Positions 8,601-18,200 of a DNA stretch of 64,000 bases are shown here, in pieces. The DNA is from a virus, in IMG/VR virus record IMGVR_UViG_3300046170_000411, positions 1 to 64,000 of that record; one strand, given 5' to 3'. Below the pieces are notes generated by a model. That model had not been told where the DNA came from, ran no database searches, and saw only the letters and a program-made list of their open reading frames with translations. How positions within the stretch are numbered: position 1 is the first letter of the stretch; every line of letters starts with the position of its first letter. A program made the position numbers and the translations under genes.

Positions 8601-9808
8601 TTATTGCCAACACCACTAAAACCTGCGCCACCAATAAAACCTTGAACACCGGCTTCCCAAGTTTCTTGATCATCTAATGCTTCTACGAAAGCATCTGCTG
8701 CATCATTTACAGACCCAGTTTTACCATATTCTTCTTGAGATTTTTCTAAAGAAGTTTGCAGTACCTCAGTAGTCATTTCTGCAGACCCAGCTCCTATAAA
8801 ATTTCCTAGCTTTTTAATAACCGGCCCAGTTAATTTTTTTGTTGCAGCACCAGCTATTTTATCAAAACCAATTTTTTCAAGAGTGGACATTGCCGTAGAA
8901 TAAATGGCAGGTGCTAAAGTTTCGTCCTCTCCGTCTTGTATTAACTGTTCTAGTGTTTTTCCTTCTGATTTAGCTTTTTCTGTATTTATTGTTTTGTAAG
9001 AATCGGCAAAAAAATCGGCTAATAAAATAGCAGAAGTACCCCCGCCAGCCATTATTTCTAACATTGAAGGTATTAAAGCGGTTCCAGCATTTACTGTGCC
9101 GGCTAAAACTTCAGCGGCATCAGCATTTTTAAAGCCTTTAATAACCTCTCCGGTAGGCCCCATTTTTTGTTGGTTTAGCTCTATAATTCTTGCAGCATCA
9201 ACAGTTTCTTTTTCAGTTAAGCCTTCTGTCCAAAAAGTATCTTCCCCAACAGCATTAACAAATTTATCTACATTTTCATCACCAAATATTTTTCTATATA
9301 CTATGCCGCTAGATAAATTAACTTTTGGAAATATATTTTGTATTCTAAGATACATATTTTCCATTGACTGCGCCATTTTTTCAGTGGCAGTCATTTCTTC
9401 TGGAAGTTTACGTTGCTCTTGAATTCTTCTTAGCTCCCCTTCAAACATAGCTTCTTTATCTAGCCTAACAGATTCTTCATAAGCTTTTATTTCTTCTTCT
9501 GTTGCTTTAGGGGCTGTTTCAGGTAATACAGAAACATCAAATTCTTCAGGCTTTTGAAATTCCAAAAAACCATCTTCCAACTGCAAATCCGTATCTACGG
9601 GCTCCACTCCTGCAGGTGCAGTTTCCGCCACAGGAGTTGCTGGCTTTTCCACGGGGTCGGGGTCTATTTCAAAATCAATTGATTCTTCCGAAGCCGCCGT
9701 TATCCCAGCTTCTTTAATATACGTGTCAATGTCTACCCCGCTTTGTTCTGCGGCACTTTGAACTTGTTCAAGTGTGTACTCTTCGTTATTAAAAGTGTAT
9801 TTTGTCAT
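5603..9808 (-). CDS. Giant internal virion protein, N-terminal 1,400 residues
   Basis: Main segment of a protein of about 2,300 residues in total (2911-9808). The N-terminus has an acidic Pro/Glu-rich region (residues ~40-110, including DFEIDPDPVEKPATP). A hydrophobic, glycine-rich stretch follows near residues 250-290 (TALIPSMLEIMAGGGTSAILL) and another near 380-400, both plausible membrane-interacting parts. Long helical regions then lead to a HAD-type motif I, RVFDFDDTVARSS, near residue 1330. The frame breaks near 5632 inside the HAD domain. Giant internal proteins at this position are usually packaged in the capsid and ejected with DNA, but no polymerase motif such as the DxDxD of giant phage RNA polymerases was recognised. 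Transglycosylase or other enzymatic activity in the middle part cannot be excluded. Confidence 0.75.
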   Translation of the reverse strand: MTKYTFNNEEYTLEQVQSAAEQSGVDIDTYIKEAGITAASEESIDFEIDPDPVEKPATPVAETAPAGVEPVDTDLQLEDGFLEFQKPEEFDVSVLPETAPKATEEEIKAYEESVRLDKEAMFEGELRRIQEQRKLPEEMTATEKMAQSMENMYLRIQNIFPKVNLSSGIVYRKIFGDENVDKFVNAVGEDTFWTEGLTEKETVDAARIIELNQQKMGPTGEVIKGFKNADAAEVLAGTVNAGTALIPSMLEIMAGGGTSAILLADFFADSYKTINTEKAKSEGKTLEQLIQDGEDETLAPAIYSTAMSTLEKIGFDKIAGAATKKLTGPVIKKLGNFIGAGSAEMTTEVLQTSLEKSQEEYGKTGSVNDAADAFVEALDDQETWEAGVQGFIGGAGFSGVGNKDVRKAISSLRAPVDYKAIETDIEKLSKLNNDLAKAKDPEVINGIKNNINEIKQNLSDRIVKGNSIVELFSKKDIDEINNMTDLAKMQVTRVKNLENKLSKGEITIEEYNSAVDGYKSSFIEAKNRIKGIVEEVSEAVPEDVAARTVKNANEINDAYKKDSSDKTFYDVVLPNMQDLLTSITNRKFRENPEFGEGAIKKEDFIRDLIFGTERNKASSLYGLYKSFDPTQDQLLTTWITKNLENRSKRIVDERLGKQATVGGVSIDTEQAQEIEAEEVDMPAVKGPKFTKRLGLSDEIMNKARNAAIKALSTAKDVDSKTFTTDLVNSINNEIFEDIRALVPKPKEREAFMEQFAGTIWDAIPQSSLAKATRNQTFQEWNLKSPTKEAFVDYFLGRDQEGLKASTINDRVKKQLPQYLAKAVGAEYASDLLQNDPEVRERFALTQKQEVEETAKSIVENDDSEWFDYKKFQESTEVSEDDAESQTKDWNKQLPDSEKTLIIDNKTNQEDKEIFKGWVKNVMTKYFPKEFFFIARSGHLTNSSSRMAFANKENVAQELESSKFAEDTSGVNWNLVGRIDYKGLGQQAKVYVKGLFKGKNKAEVTLSDLKKSFKKIQAQGVENMKTLKFATQQFAKMYADDKSTAKFIATWYKSASNNQNHILRFAAPLKAFSRDLSSGMREEHTMPASLVGKYLFNSILNDDVDNAFKNVEKNYFQVALAVNDDNKLKGKDFNYTSRMPKGWKFTDNTWARYFNDLVNNNNGGIDPNGIEFFETGKTVAKTFGAEATNKTPDVINAQQKVIQEKTEDNIETLIDRAIGKLEDYLGPKGALQANFAAVPINILIGGLRATKLAYRSSKNLAKALEAGYKKVQDYMSRQEWLDFAKQAVTEVKKEPTGATIALAIANENAIKNEQDRVNKLNTLNEGTAKKIRVFDFDDTVARSSSKVLYTMPDGKTGSLNATEFAAKSDDLKAKGAEFNFSQFSEVIDGKPGPFIFCCSKNC

Positions 9809-9810
9809 TA

Positions 9811-11580
9811 TTATTTATTTAAAATTGGCAATGCGCCAGGTTTTGTCCCTAAAATTTGTGAGTATGACTCCATAGAAAATGGCGTGCCTTTTGATTTTTC
9901 GCCTTTTTTGCCTTGCCGCACTATATAAGCTTTTCCGTCTTTATAAGCCACTCTATAGCCTTTATCTTTCATGCTAGGGGGAATTGCATCATTATATTTG
10001 CTTACGCTCGTTTCGTTTAATTCACCTAATGATTTTATTTTGTCAACTATTTGTTTTTGCGTTCTTTCCCCAGCTGTTGTTGCCCCCGTTTTAGGGGTGG
10101 CAAACCTAGTTGTTTGTGTTTGTTGAAAATAAACATTTCCAATATTACGATCATAAAGCTCTTCAGCAGCATCATTTAACATTTCATCTGTAATTGCACC
10201 ATCTGCTTTTACAAACTCTTGATATAATGTATGATCAACACCTAACTTAGCCATATAAGATCTAAGTTTATTTTCATCTGCAGCTAAACTATTTTTAATA
10301 TAAGCTGTGCCTATTTCTTTAGCTTTTTCTGGCGATGCTGTTGCTCTACCAAAACCAAATTTAGTTTTAGTATCTTGTTGATATTTATTAATAAGCTTTT
10401 CAGCGCCGGCCATAATAGGAGCTAAACTTGCGTTTTCAACAAGTCTAAATCCTGCCGTGCCATTTGCTATTTTAGAAACTGGAACTTTTATTAATGCATT
10501 TCCACGTGTTTTGCCGCTGACATAATCTACTCCATTTATATTTTTTATAGATAAAGCTTCAGGATTCTTTTCAAGTGTATTATAAAAATCAACCATTTCT
10601 TTATCAGAAGCATCTATATCATATGTACCTTTGTTTTCTAAATATTCAGCTCTTAACTTTGTTAAATTAGTTCTGGCTGCTGCAGCTGATTTTATTTCTG
10701 ACTCTAAAGTAGATTTTATATTATTATAATCTAACTTACTTATATCTCCATTGGCATATTGATTAAATGCATCAGCTAGTCTTTTCTTTTTTTCCATGCC
10801 TAAAGCTAAGTAATTCTGCCTGGCTTCATCAGACACGAAATCTGCTTCAACATTTAAAGAACCCATTTCATCATCAAGCTCTTGCTCATAATCTGCTTTT
10901 ACAGCCTGATCATAATTATATTTATCTATAACTAAATTAAATCCTTCAGCTGCTGCTGCGCCTAATCTACCTTTTGCGTATTCAGGGATTACTGCTCTTT
11001 TTAGTTGTCTATAGTCAACGCCTTCGGTTTGTAAAAAAGGTGATTGAGCAGCATGTATAACTCTTCGCAACGGGGTATCTTCATCGCCTTTATTTTTATA
11101 TCTTAAAGAATCTATAGCTTTTAATACCTCTGGGTTTAATCTTTGAACAGCACTAATTCCTAATGTGGTCGGCGATACTGTTCCTGTTTGTTCAACCGGA
11201 ATTTTAATTTCTGTAGGAATGTTTGTTAACTCTGTCATACTTATGCCAAAATCTTGCGCCCTCTGCTTTGTAACTTTGTTATTAATATTAGTGGGAGGTG
11301 CTTTGGTAAATATTCCTTTCCCTGACAGATCAGTATTAACTAATTTTGCCATATTAGCATATACGTCTCCAAAACCAGAATAGTCTTTTTCATCTATTGA
11401 AGGTTTTTTTTCTCCACCCAAACCCCCGGAATCTATAACATTGCTAGCATCTCCTTCACTTTCTTCAGAGCTAAAATCCATTTGAGTTAATAAAGCACCT
11501 AATTGCACAATAGCTTCACCGGTTAAATCTACAGGTTGGCCTGCGGAAGCTATAGCTTTATAATTTAATAAATCTCTCAT
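9811..11580 (-). CDS. Putative internal virion protein
   Basis: A 589-residue, mostly helical, charged protein with no recognised domain. It sits between a small Ala/Gln-rich virion protein and the giant virion protein, with 3-base gaps on both sides, so the three are translated together. In podovirus-like phages the genes at this position encode internal core or ejection proteins; the assignment rests on position and composition only. Notable parts are a Gly/Ser/Asp-rich linker near residues 35-60 and a KKGEKSKGTPFSMESYSQIL segment near the C-terminus. Confidence 0.6.
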   Translation of the reverse strand: MRDLLNYKAIASAGQPVDLTGEAIVQLGALLTQMDFSSEESEGDASNVIDSGGLGGEKKPSIDEKDYSGFGDVYANMAKLVNTDLSGKGIFTKAPPTNINNKVTKQRAQDFGISMTELTNIPTEIKIPVEQTGTVSPTTLGISAVQRLNPEVLKAIDSLRYKNKGDEDTPLRRVIHAAQSPFLQTEGVDYRQLKRAVIPEYAKGRLGAAAAEGFNLVIDKYNYDQAVKADYEQELDDEMGSLNVEADFVSDEARQNYLALGMEKKKRLADAFNQYANGDISKLDYNNIKSTLESEIKSAAAARTNLTKLRAEYLENKGTYDIDASDKEMVDFYNTLEKNPEALSIKNINGVDYVSGKTRGNALIKVPVSKIANGTAGFRLVENASLAPIMAGAEKLINKYQQDTKTKFGFGRATASPEKAKEIGTAYIKNSLAADENKLRSYMAKLGVDHTLYQEFVKADGAITDEMLNDAAEELYDRNIGNVYFQQTQTTRFATPKTGATTAGERTQKQIVDKIKSLGELNETSVSKYNDAIPPSMKDKGYRVAYKDGKAYIVRQGKKGEKSKGTPFSMESYSQILGTKPGALPILNK

Positions 11581-11583
11581 ATT

Positions 11584-12192
11584 TTATTGCTTTTTAAAAC
11601 CGAAATTACCTGATTCTAAACCTGCTCCAACGCCACCAATAGTACTTCCAATACCCCCAACCAAAGATGCTGTAGCTTGAGCCCTAGCTTGGTCAGCTGC
11701 ATTTCTTCTCGCTGCCGCTAAATTTAAAAGTTGTTGTTGTCTTCCGTATTGCCTTTGTTGCATAACATCAGCACCTTGAGCTTCCATTTGTTGCAGTCTT
11801 GCTTCTTGCTGCATTCTTCTAGCTTGATTAGTCTGCTCTTGCCTTGCAATATCAGCGGATATACCAGCTTTAGATTGTAAAGCAGCTTGAGCTATAGCCT
11901 GTGCACCGCCTGGCGCTCCGCCAGAAACAGTAGCAGCTTGTAAAGCTTGAGCCAACGCTGCATCAGTTTGTTGGCCTTGAAATTGTGCAGCCTGTTGATT
12001 AACAGTCGCGTCTTCAAAAACATTTTCTAAACCAGCGTATTGATTTTCAAATTGAAAGTCTTTAAACGCTTGTTGCTGAGCCTCAAATTCCGCAGCTGCA
12101 GCTCTAGCTTCTCTGCGCCTTCTACCGCCGCCAATCAAAGAGCCTGCAATTTGTGTTGCGCCACCGATTATACCCATTATTGGTAATGCCAT
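11584..12192 (-). CDS. Small Ala/Gln-rich internal virion protein
   Basis: A 202-residue protein. The N-terminus is Gly/Ile-rich (PIMGIIGGATQIAGSLIGGG) and amphipathic, followed by an Arg patch (RRRREAR), a long Ala/Gln-rich helix, and a second Gly-rich hydrophobic end (SLVGGIGSTIGGVGAGL). This plan resembles small ejected core proteins such as T7 gp14 and equivalents in marine phages, which insert in the outer membrane. There is no sequence-level proof of homology. It lies directly before the two large internal virion proteins. Confidence 0.6.
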   Translation of the reverse strand: MALPIMGIIGGATQIAGSLIGGGRRRREARAAAAEFEAQQQAFKDFQFENQYAGLENVFEDATVNQQAAQFQGQQTDAALAQALQAATVSGGAPGGAQAIAQAALQSKAGISADIARQEQTNQARRMQQEARLQQMEAQGADVMQQRQYGRQQQLLNLAAARRNAADQARAQATASLVGGIGSTIGGVGAGLESGNFGFKKQ

Positions 12193-12208
12193 ATTCTATT
12201 TATTTATT

Positions 12209-15200
12209 TTAAGTTTGACTGATATAATATTCTGTTGTTACTGCAAATAATTCTCGTTTGTCAGTGTCTGGGTTTTTAAGCCTTACTTTGGCAAAGAATC
12301 CTTTTACCCCAGCTACATCCTGTGTATTATTACTGTCTTGTATTAAAGGATAAAAACCGTCTGCATTAGGACTAGACCCAGGTTCTACAATAAAAACAGG
12401 TACCGTACCTACAATTGCAGCATGGTATTTACCTTCTTTAAAAAACCATAAGTCATCCATTAACCTAGCGTCTGTTACAACATTTTCTTCTTGGTCAGCT
12501 AATATATTAACAATTTCCCAATCTTGGCTTCCTTCATAGTTAATTGATAAAAAGTCTGAAATATATGTAGGATTATCGTTGAATATAATTTCTACCTCAG
12601 AATTATATTGTACTCCATAAAAGTTATTTCTATCGGCAGTATCAGAATTGTGTAAATAAATTTTACCATTTTTAAAAGTATAAAATTTATTATTTACAGT
12701 TACACCGGATTCTGGTATAAATGAGTATCGGCTAGTCCAGCTTTGGCCTTTTAAACTATAGCCTAAAGTTAGGTTCCCATCCTCTGAAGGAATTGTTTCA
12801 GAGCCAATAGAGGCACTATTAAAGTCATATCCTTGCAATGATACTACATAAAGCTTTTTAGCTCCATCATAAGCACCTATAAGCTTTGTAGCCGTACCAA
12901 TTCTATCTCTAAAAAAGTTTGACATTCCAATAGAGCTAATAGGAAATAACTGGCCGTTAGCAGGCGTTAGCTGCATAGCTACTCCTCGTTTTGCATCTGT
13001 AAAATATATATTATTACCAAATGTAGCAAAAGACTCAGGGTGTATACTTATACCATACTCTCCTTGGAATGACATCGCTTGCCCTAAGACTAAATTAGTA
13101 GCTGTAACATTAACACCTTCATCTGCATTAAATAATGCATCTTTGTCTGCTAATATTTTAAACACTTTGTCTTCACAAAAAGCTAATAAATTAGTATCAA
13201 GAGCATGTAACTTTTGTATACTTCCGTAATTAGGTTCTAGCTCTTTAGTAATACCATCGGCTAAATTAAATTTATTTAATTCATTAATTCCTGTTCTAGA
13301 ATTATATAAACCAGAAAATATTAATCCATATTTACGATGTTCTTCTGAATAATTAGCTTCTGGCGTATTAACTCTGATACCTTTCACTAAAGACGTAGAG
13401 TTAAATTTATCTTGTATATTAACAGATTCTAAATATATTTTATTATTAGAGCCGCCAACAGTAGCAATGCAATTAGACCAATCAAGTATGTTAGTTAACC
13501 CATGGTCCGCTAAAGGAAATACACTTGAAGTTTCCCAATACAGATTAAGATTAGAATCGTCCCCTTGCTCTGTTTCAAAATCAAAAAACTTTAATGTTTC
13601 AAGCTCTCCTTCTTCATCTAACTCTGTTTGCCCCGTGGGCAAATTTGGAAATGATGTAATACTTGTTTTCCTTGGGACTTTAACGAAAAAAGAACCTTTT
13701 AATTTTTTTTGCCCCGCTTCAGATAGCCCTAGTTTAAAAAACTTTATATCTACATCTGTTTGAAAATTCCAACCACCAGCTGGTGCAACATCAATACCTT
13801 TTGTAAAAATTACTTCATCGTTGTCATTAATTTGATTAGATAAAGTGATTTTAAAAATGTTTCGTTGTTCAACGTCACCACCTGTACCAAATTCCATTTC
13901 ATCAATAAGAATTTTTTTACTTTCTATACCGTCTACTTGAACAAATTGTAAAGCTAATCTTTCATTAAAACCTGTAAAATCAATAGTCTGCAAAGAGGTA
14001 TATGGGCTTTCTTTAGAATCAAAAGTTGTTGAACCACTTTGAGATGTTATATATTGATTAAGTTGTGTTATTATATACTGAGTGTCCCATGTAACTCCTA
14101 AAGAATCTTTTATATAAAATACCTGGTTGTTAGCAGTATTGGGATTAACAGGGGTAAGTGCATTACTTAAATCAGTATAACTAGTAATTATTTGTGCTTT
14201 ATCATCTCTTATTGTAAACTTTTTAATTGCAGTTCTTTCTATAACTTGAGCCTTAACAATATCAGGAGCTTCGTTTTCAATATCTAGTACTGGTATTCTT
14301 GAAAGCTCTGTTATAACATTTCCTGCCGATGCGGCAAACCCATCTCTTTTAGGTATTAAAAAAGAGTCTTCTGTTATTTTGTTTCTATCTTTAGAATCAA
14401 ATTGCAAATAAATATTAGCAGCCTCAGTATCTCCAGGATCGCCATCTAAATAACTATTAAAAGCTGTCATATTATAAAAATCTGTAGAAACGTCTTTTAT
14501 ATAATATTTATAACTTGAAGCCCAAGACGGAGCATTACTGTTTATTTTAGCTGTTAATTTTACTCTAGAATCGTAGGTAAAATCTGTTTTAATTAAAGAA
14601 GAATTGTCAGAGTTATTACCCACTTTTTGAGATAGTAATCCTCCTTGTCTTCCGTATTTGTCCATATAAACAACTCCTACGTCGTAAGTTCTGTTTGTTT
14701 TTACAGAAGGCCCAGACGTTGGGTCAATAACACCTATAGTATCAACTTTTATTTTTAAACCATCACCACCTAAATCATTTTTGCCTTGATTAAATTTAGT
14801 AACATAGTTACCGTATATTAATCTATTAGCTGTGAACTCTTGTGATTTAGCCTTTAAAGGAACAGCATCAAATTGTCTAGTTAATTCAGAATCAGGTAAA
14901 GCTATACCAAAAGATCTTTTAGATATTATAATACCATTTAAAAATCCGTTGCCTCTATCAGCTGGGTCAATTTCTATAGTTTTTAATATATATACTGTAG
15001 AGGATATTGATTCTGTGTATAATATGTCCACAGCAATAACATCTTCTCTACCTTTTGGTATATTATTGAGCACAATGTTTTCTACATCATTAACCATAAA
15101 TACGTTAAAACCTTTTTCGTATCTATCGTTTATTGATTCTATAGGCTTAGAAATAAACTGTACCTCCGTAAACGGGGCGTAAGGCGAATATTCGCCATCA

Positions 15201-15265
15201 TCATATTTCCACCTATAGCTTATATAAGGAAATATTTTTTCAAAAGGTTTTACTTTTTCTGCCAT
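12209..15265 (-). CDS. Tail hub/nozzle-like protein, third part
   Basis: A 1,018-residue beta-rich protein, intact. The start, with ISYRWKYDDGEYSPYAPFTE, is a pattern known from the middle of large tail (nozzle-type) proteins of crAss-like and other marine phages. Downstream strings such as GVVYMDKYGRQGG, YFTDAKRGVAMQLTP and AVTTEYYISQT fit a propeller-like beta domain. The two genes transcribed just before it carry what look like the earlier parts of the same protein, so three polypeptides probably assemble one hub. The homology is recalled, not searched. Confidence 0.65.
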   Translation of the reverse strand: MAEKVKPFEKIFPYISYRWKYDDGEYSPYAPFTEVQFISKPIESINDRYEKGFNVFMVNDVENIVLNNIPKGREDVIAVDILYTESISSTVYILKTIEIDPADRGNGFLNGIIISKRSFGIALPDSELTRQFDAVPLKAKSQEFTANRLIYGNYVTKFNQGKNDLGGDGLKIKVDTIGVIDPTSGPSVKTNRTYDVGVVYMDKYGRQGGLLSQKVGNNSDNSSLIKTDFTYDSRVKLTAKINSNAPSWASSYKYYIKDVSTDFYNMTAFNSYLDGDPGDTEAANIYLQFDSKDRNKITEDSFLIPKRDGFAASAGNVITELSRIPVLDIENEAPDIVKAQVIERTAIKKFTIRDDKAQIITSYTDLSNALTPVNPNTANNQVFYIKDSLGVTWDTQYIITQLNQYITSQSGSTTFDSKESPYTSLQTIDFTGFNERLALQFVQVDGIESKKILIDEMEFGTGGDVEQRNIFKITLSNQINDNDEVIFTKGIDVAPAGGWNFQTDVDIKFFKLGLSEAGQKKLKGSFFVKVPRKTSITSFPNLPTGQTELDEEGELETLKFFDFETEQGDDSNLNLYWETSSVFPLADHGLTNILDWSNCIATVGGSNNKIYLESVNIQDKFNSTSLVKGIRVNTPEANYSEEHRKYGLIFSGLYNSRTGINELNKFNLADGITKELEPNYGSIQKLHALDTNLLAFCEDKVFKILADKDALFNADEGVNVTATNLVLGQAMSFQGEYGISIHPESFATFGNNIYFTDAKRGVAMQLTPANGQLFPISSIGMSNFFRDRIGTATKLIGAYDGAKKLYVVSLQGYDFNSASIGSETIPSEDGNLTLGYSLKGQSWTSRYSFIPESGVTVNNKFYTFKNGKIYLHNSDTADRNNFYGVQYNSEVEIIFNDNPTYISDFLSINYEGSQDWEIVNILADQEENVVTDARLMDDLWFFKEGKYHAAIVGTVPVFIVEPGSSPNADGFYPLIQDSNNTQDVAGVKGFFAKVRLKNPDTDKRELFAVTTEYYISQT

Positions 15266-15275
15266 TTATTGTTTT

Positions 15276-18200
15276 TTACGCTTGTCTCCATATTAAGTTA
15301 ACACGTGTGGTGTGACCACGAATAGCATCGGTATATATTGCGTCTCCGACTTCGAGCGGCTCACCCTCGGGCGTTACCACACTAATGATCAAATAGGTTT
15401 TTTGAGACGGAGGATTATTTTTAGGCGTATACACTCTTAATGTATTGCCATTTCTTATAATTGGGGCTGGCCAAGTGTCTGACGCTGGGATTGAACCGGC
15501 AATTCTATTATCATGAAGGCTAAAGGTCCCCACAAATTCCCATTCTTTACCAATAGAAGTTTTAACATCTATATCAACGTATTCATACCATTTTCCTGCT
15601 TCAGGATTAGAAGAGTTGGTAATTAAGTCATAACCAAGCCCTGTTTCCCTAAAAGAATAAACATTATTATTACGATATTCTATTTGTTTTATATTTACTA
15701 AGTCTAAAGCAATACGCCCAGAGCTGGAATATTCTGTTGGGTTTACTGTTCTAAGAGCACCAGCAAATGAAATTCCAAAAAAGTTGTCAACTGTTTCATA
15801 AAAAGCTACAACATAATATTTTTTATTTGCGTTGTCTGTTGGAAAATCTATATTAAAAGGTAAATTCGCATTCCACAATGTAAAAACCTCACGCCCAGAA
15901 CTTCTCATATACGGCTCCCCACTTATAGTTACGTTATATTTTGTTGTGCCTACACTTGGGGAATCATATTCTTCCATAAACTCCGCGGCACTAGACGGCT
16001 CTTGCAAAGACTGATTTTCTAAAAAATAAAAGCCGTGATTAATTATTTCTGGTTTAGTACCTCCAGACCAGGCTGCCCCTCCGGAAACCGTAAGGGAGAT
16101 GGGTCCTGAGTACACAGCATCGCCTATTGCCAGAGTAAATCTTTTAGTGTAATTTGTTGGTAATAATAAAGTGTTGGGTGTATTATCTATAGAAATATAT
16201 GGCGATATAAATGTTTGTATATTACCGTTTGTATTAGTTTTAACAAACGTAGAAGCGTAATATTCTACTGTTGTAATTCCAGTTACATTTGCAGTAAAAT
16301 TAATTTCTTCATTTTTACCGTTTTCTTTAGTATTTGTTAAATCTAATTTCTTTTCAATTCTATTTGTTGCGCTTGCCATAGTAGCAGCATTACCTGATTG
16401 ATCTGAAAATGGATTTGGAAATTCAGAGGCGGGCTTTAAATAAACACCTATTTCTGTAATAGAATAATTTAAAGAGGGTTTTTCAGCTTTACATTTTACA
16501 GAAACACTTGTTTTTGTTAATGTAGATTCTATGTTATCATCTATTATAGTAAGTATTGGATCTACATCTACCGCGCTTAAATTGGCAGGTGTATCAACTC
16601 TTTTTGGCGTTGCCCACTTAGTTCCATTTAGTAAATTAATAAAAGGCTCACCTCCGTCTACCACTTTAGAATTAGCAGTTGTTGATAACGTCTGTTCTGG
16701 TTTTGCAAATACGGCTACATAATATGTAGTTTCAGCTGTCTTTCCAGTACAAGGTATTGTAATATCTAAAAAATCATTGGTATTTTGATCTATATGCGCA
16801 TTTATTGTTGAAACAGATTCTGTAGCCAAATGTTTAGTAGCTCCTGCTGCCCAAGCGTCTAAATCAGTACTTCTACCGTCTGGTAAAATGTTTATAGAAG
16901 GTGGGGGCGTTGTAGAAACATAAGCCCCAACCTCAACAATTCTTTTTCCGGTATTACTTATTTCGCAAACAATAGTAAAATTATCGTCTTCTTTAACAGT
17001 AATAAATTCATTATTGCTGTTTGAATTTACTATTTTTGGGCCACCCACTAATGGTTTAATTAATTTAGGCTTAGTATCTGGGTTAACATTATCGTTTCTT
17101 AGATCGCCGAAAGGCTGGGAATAATAAGTAACTTCATTTTCTCCAATAATATAAGCCACCATTCTAAAGTTAGAAGATGAAATTTTAATCCCTTCTTCTA
17201 TAAGATTGTAATATTCTTCTGTAGTTATAGCGGGTACAATTATAGGGTTTGTGGTTGTATACCTTCCTATATCAGGGTCACCTACGTTAGCGGTAAAAGT
17301 AAAATCTGATTTTGGTATAGTTAAAGTAAATGAATTATTAGGATTAACTATTGAAGGAATATCTACCCATACTCCATTTTCTGATTTTTCAATTTCAGCT
17401 TTTGTTATTGGCTTTGAAATTATTATGCCCGCGTCTACTATATTGGTATTATTTTTATTAGGTTTACCAATTATATCAAATTCTGCAGTTACTTCAATAT
17501 TTTCTGTACCCGATGTAGACAAATTATATGTTGAAGGAAAATTCCATTCAGCTTTAAATACATTAAATAAAGGCTCTTCTGTATATTCGGGTTTTTTAAA
17601 TTTTTCTAAATTTCCGCATGATTCTGTTCCGCCAGAAATATTATAAGCAATAAAATTTAATTCTTCGCCTTCTTTAATAGTTAAATATGAAGCTGTATTT
17701 AAGCTGAATATTCCACCTTTGTCATAATCATCAGTAACGCTAACCTTAAATGTTTTACCATCAGTAGATACACCATTTGTAAAAGACTTTGTAATTATAT
17801 CTTCTTTTATGGATTCATTGCTACTAAAATAAAAACCTAATTCAGTTATTTCAGCATACCCAAGTGGGTTTAAATAATTATTGCCATTTGAATAGCCTCT
17901 TAAAATGGCCGAAGTGTTAGTATGCTCTGTTACATTTAAAGTATTTACAGGAGCTGTTGGTTTAGTTCTATTTTGTACTTTACTTGTTACCGTGTCTGAA
18001 AGTGATAAGTTATTACCATATACAGTGCCATTTTTATTTGTTGCAAAAGGAACATAGTAATAAATTAAATTTGGTACCGCTTCAAAACTAGAAATTAACT
18101 TTCCTGTTCCTTGGTCAAATGTTGATGAAATAAAATTTCCTTCATCTAATAAATCTTGCACAGTAGGGGCAGCTTCATTGTCATTAATTCTGCCTTCAGA

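Noticed and set aside
14832-15182. Plus-strand open frame inside the tail hub gene
   Set aside because: Antisense shadow with no leader and no neighbours in that direction.
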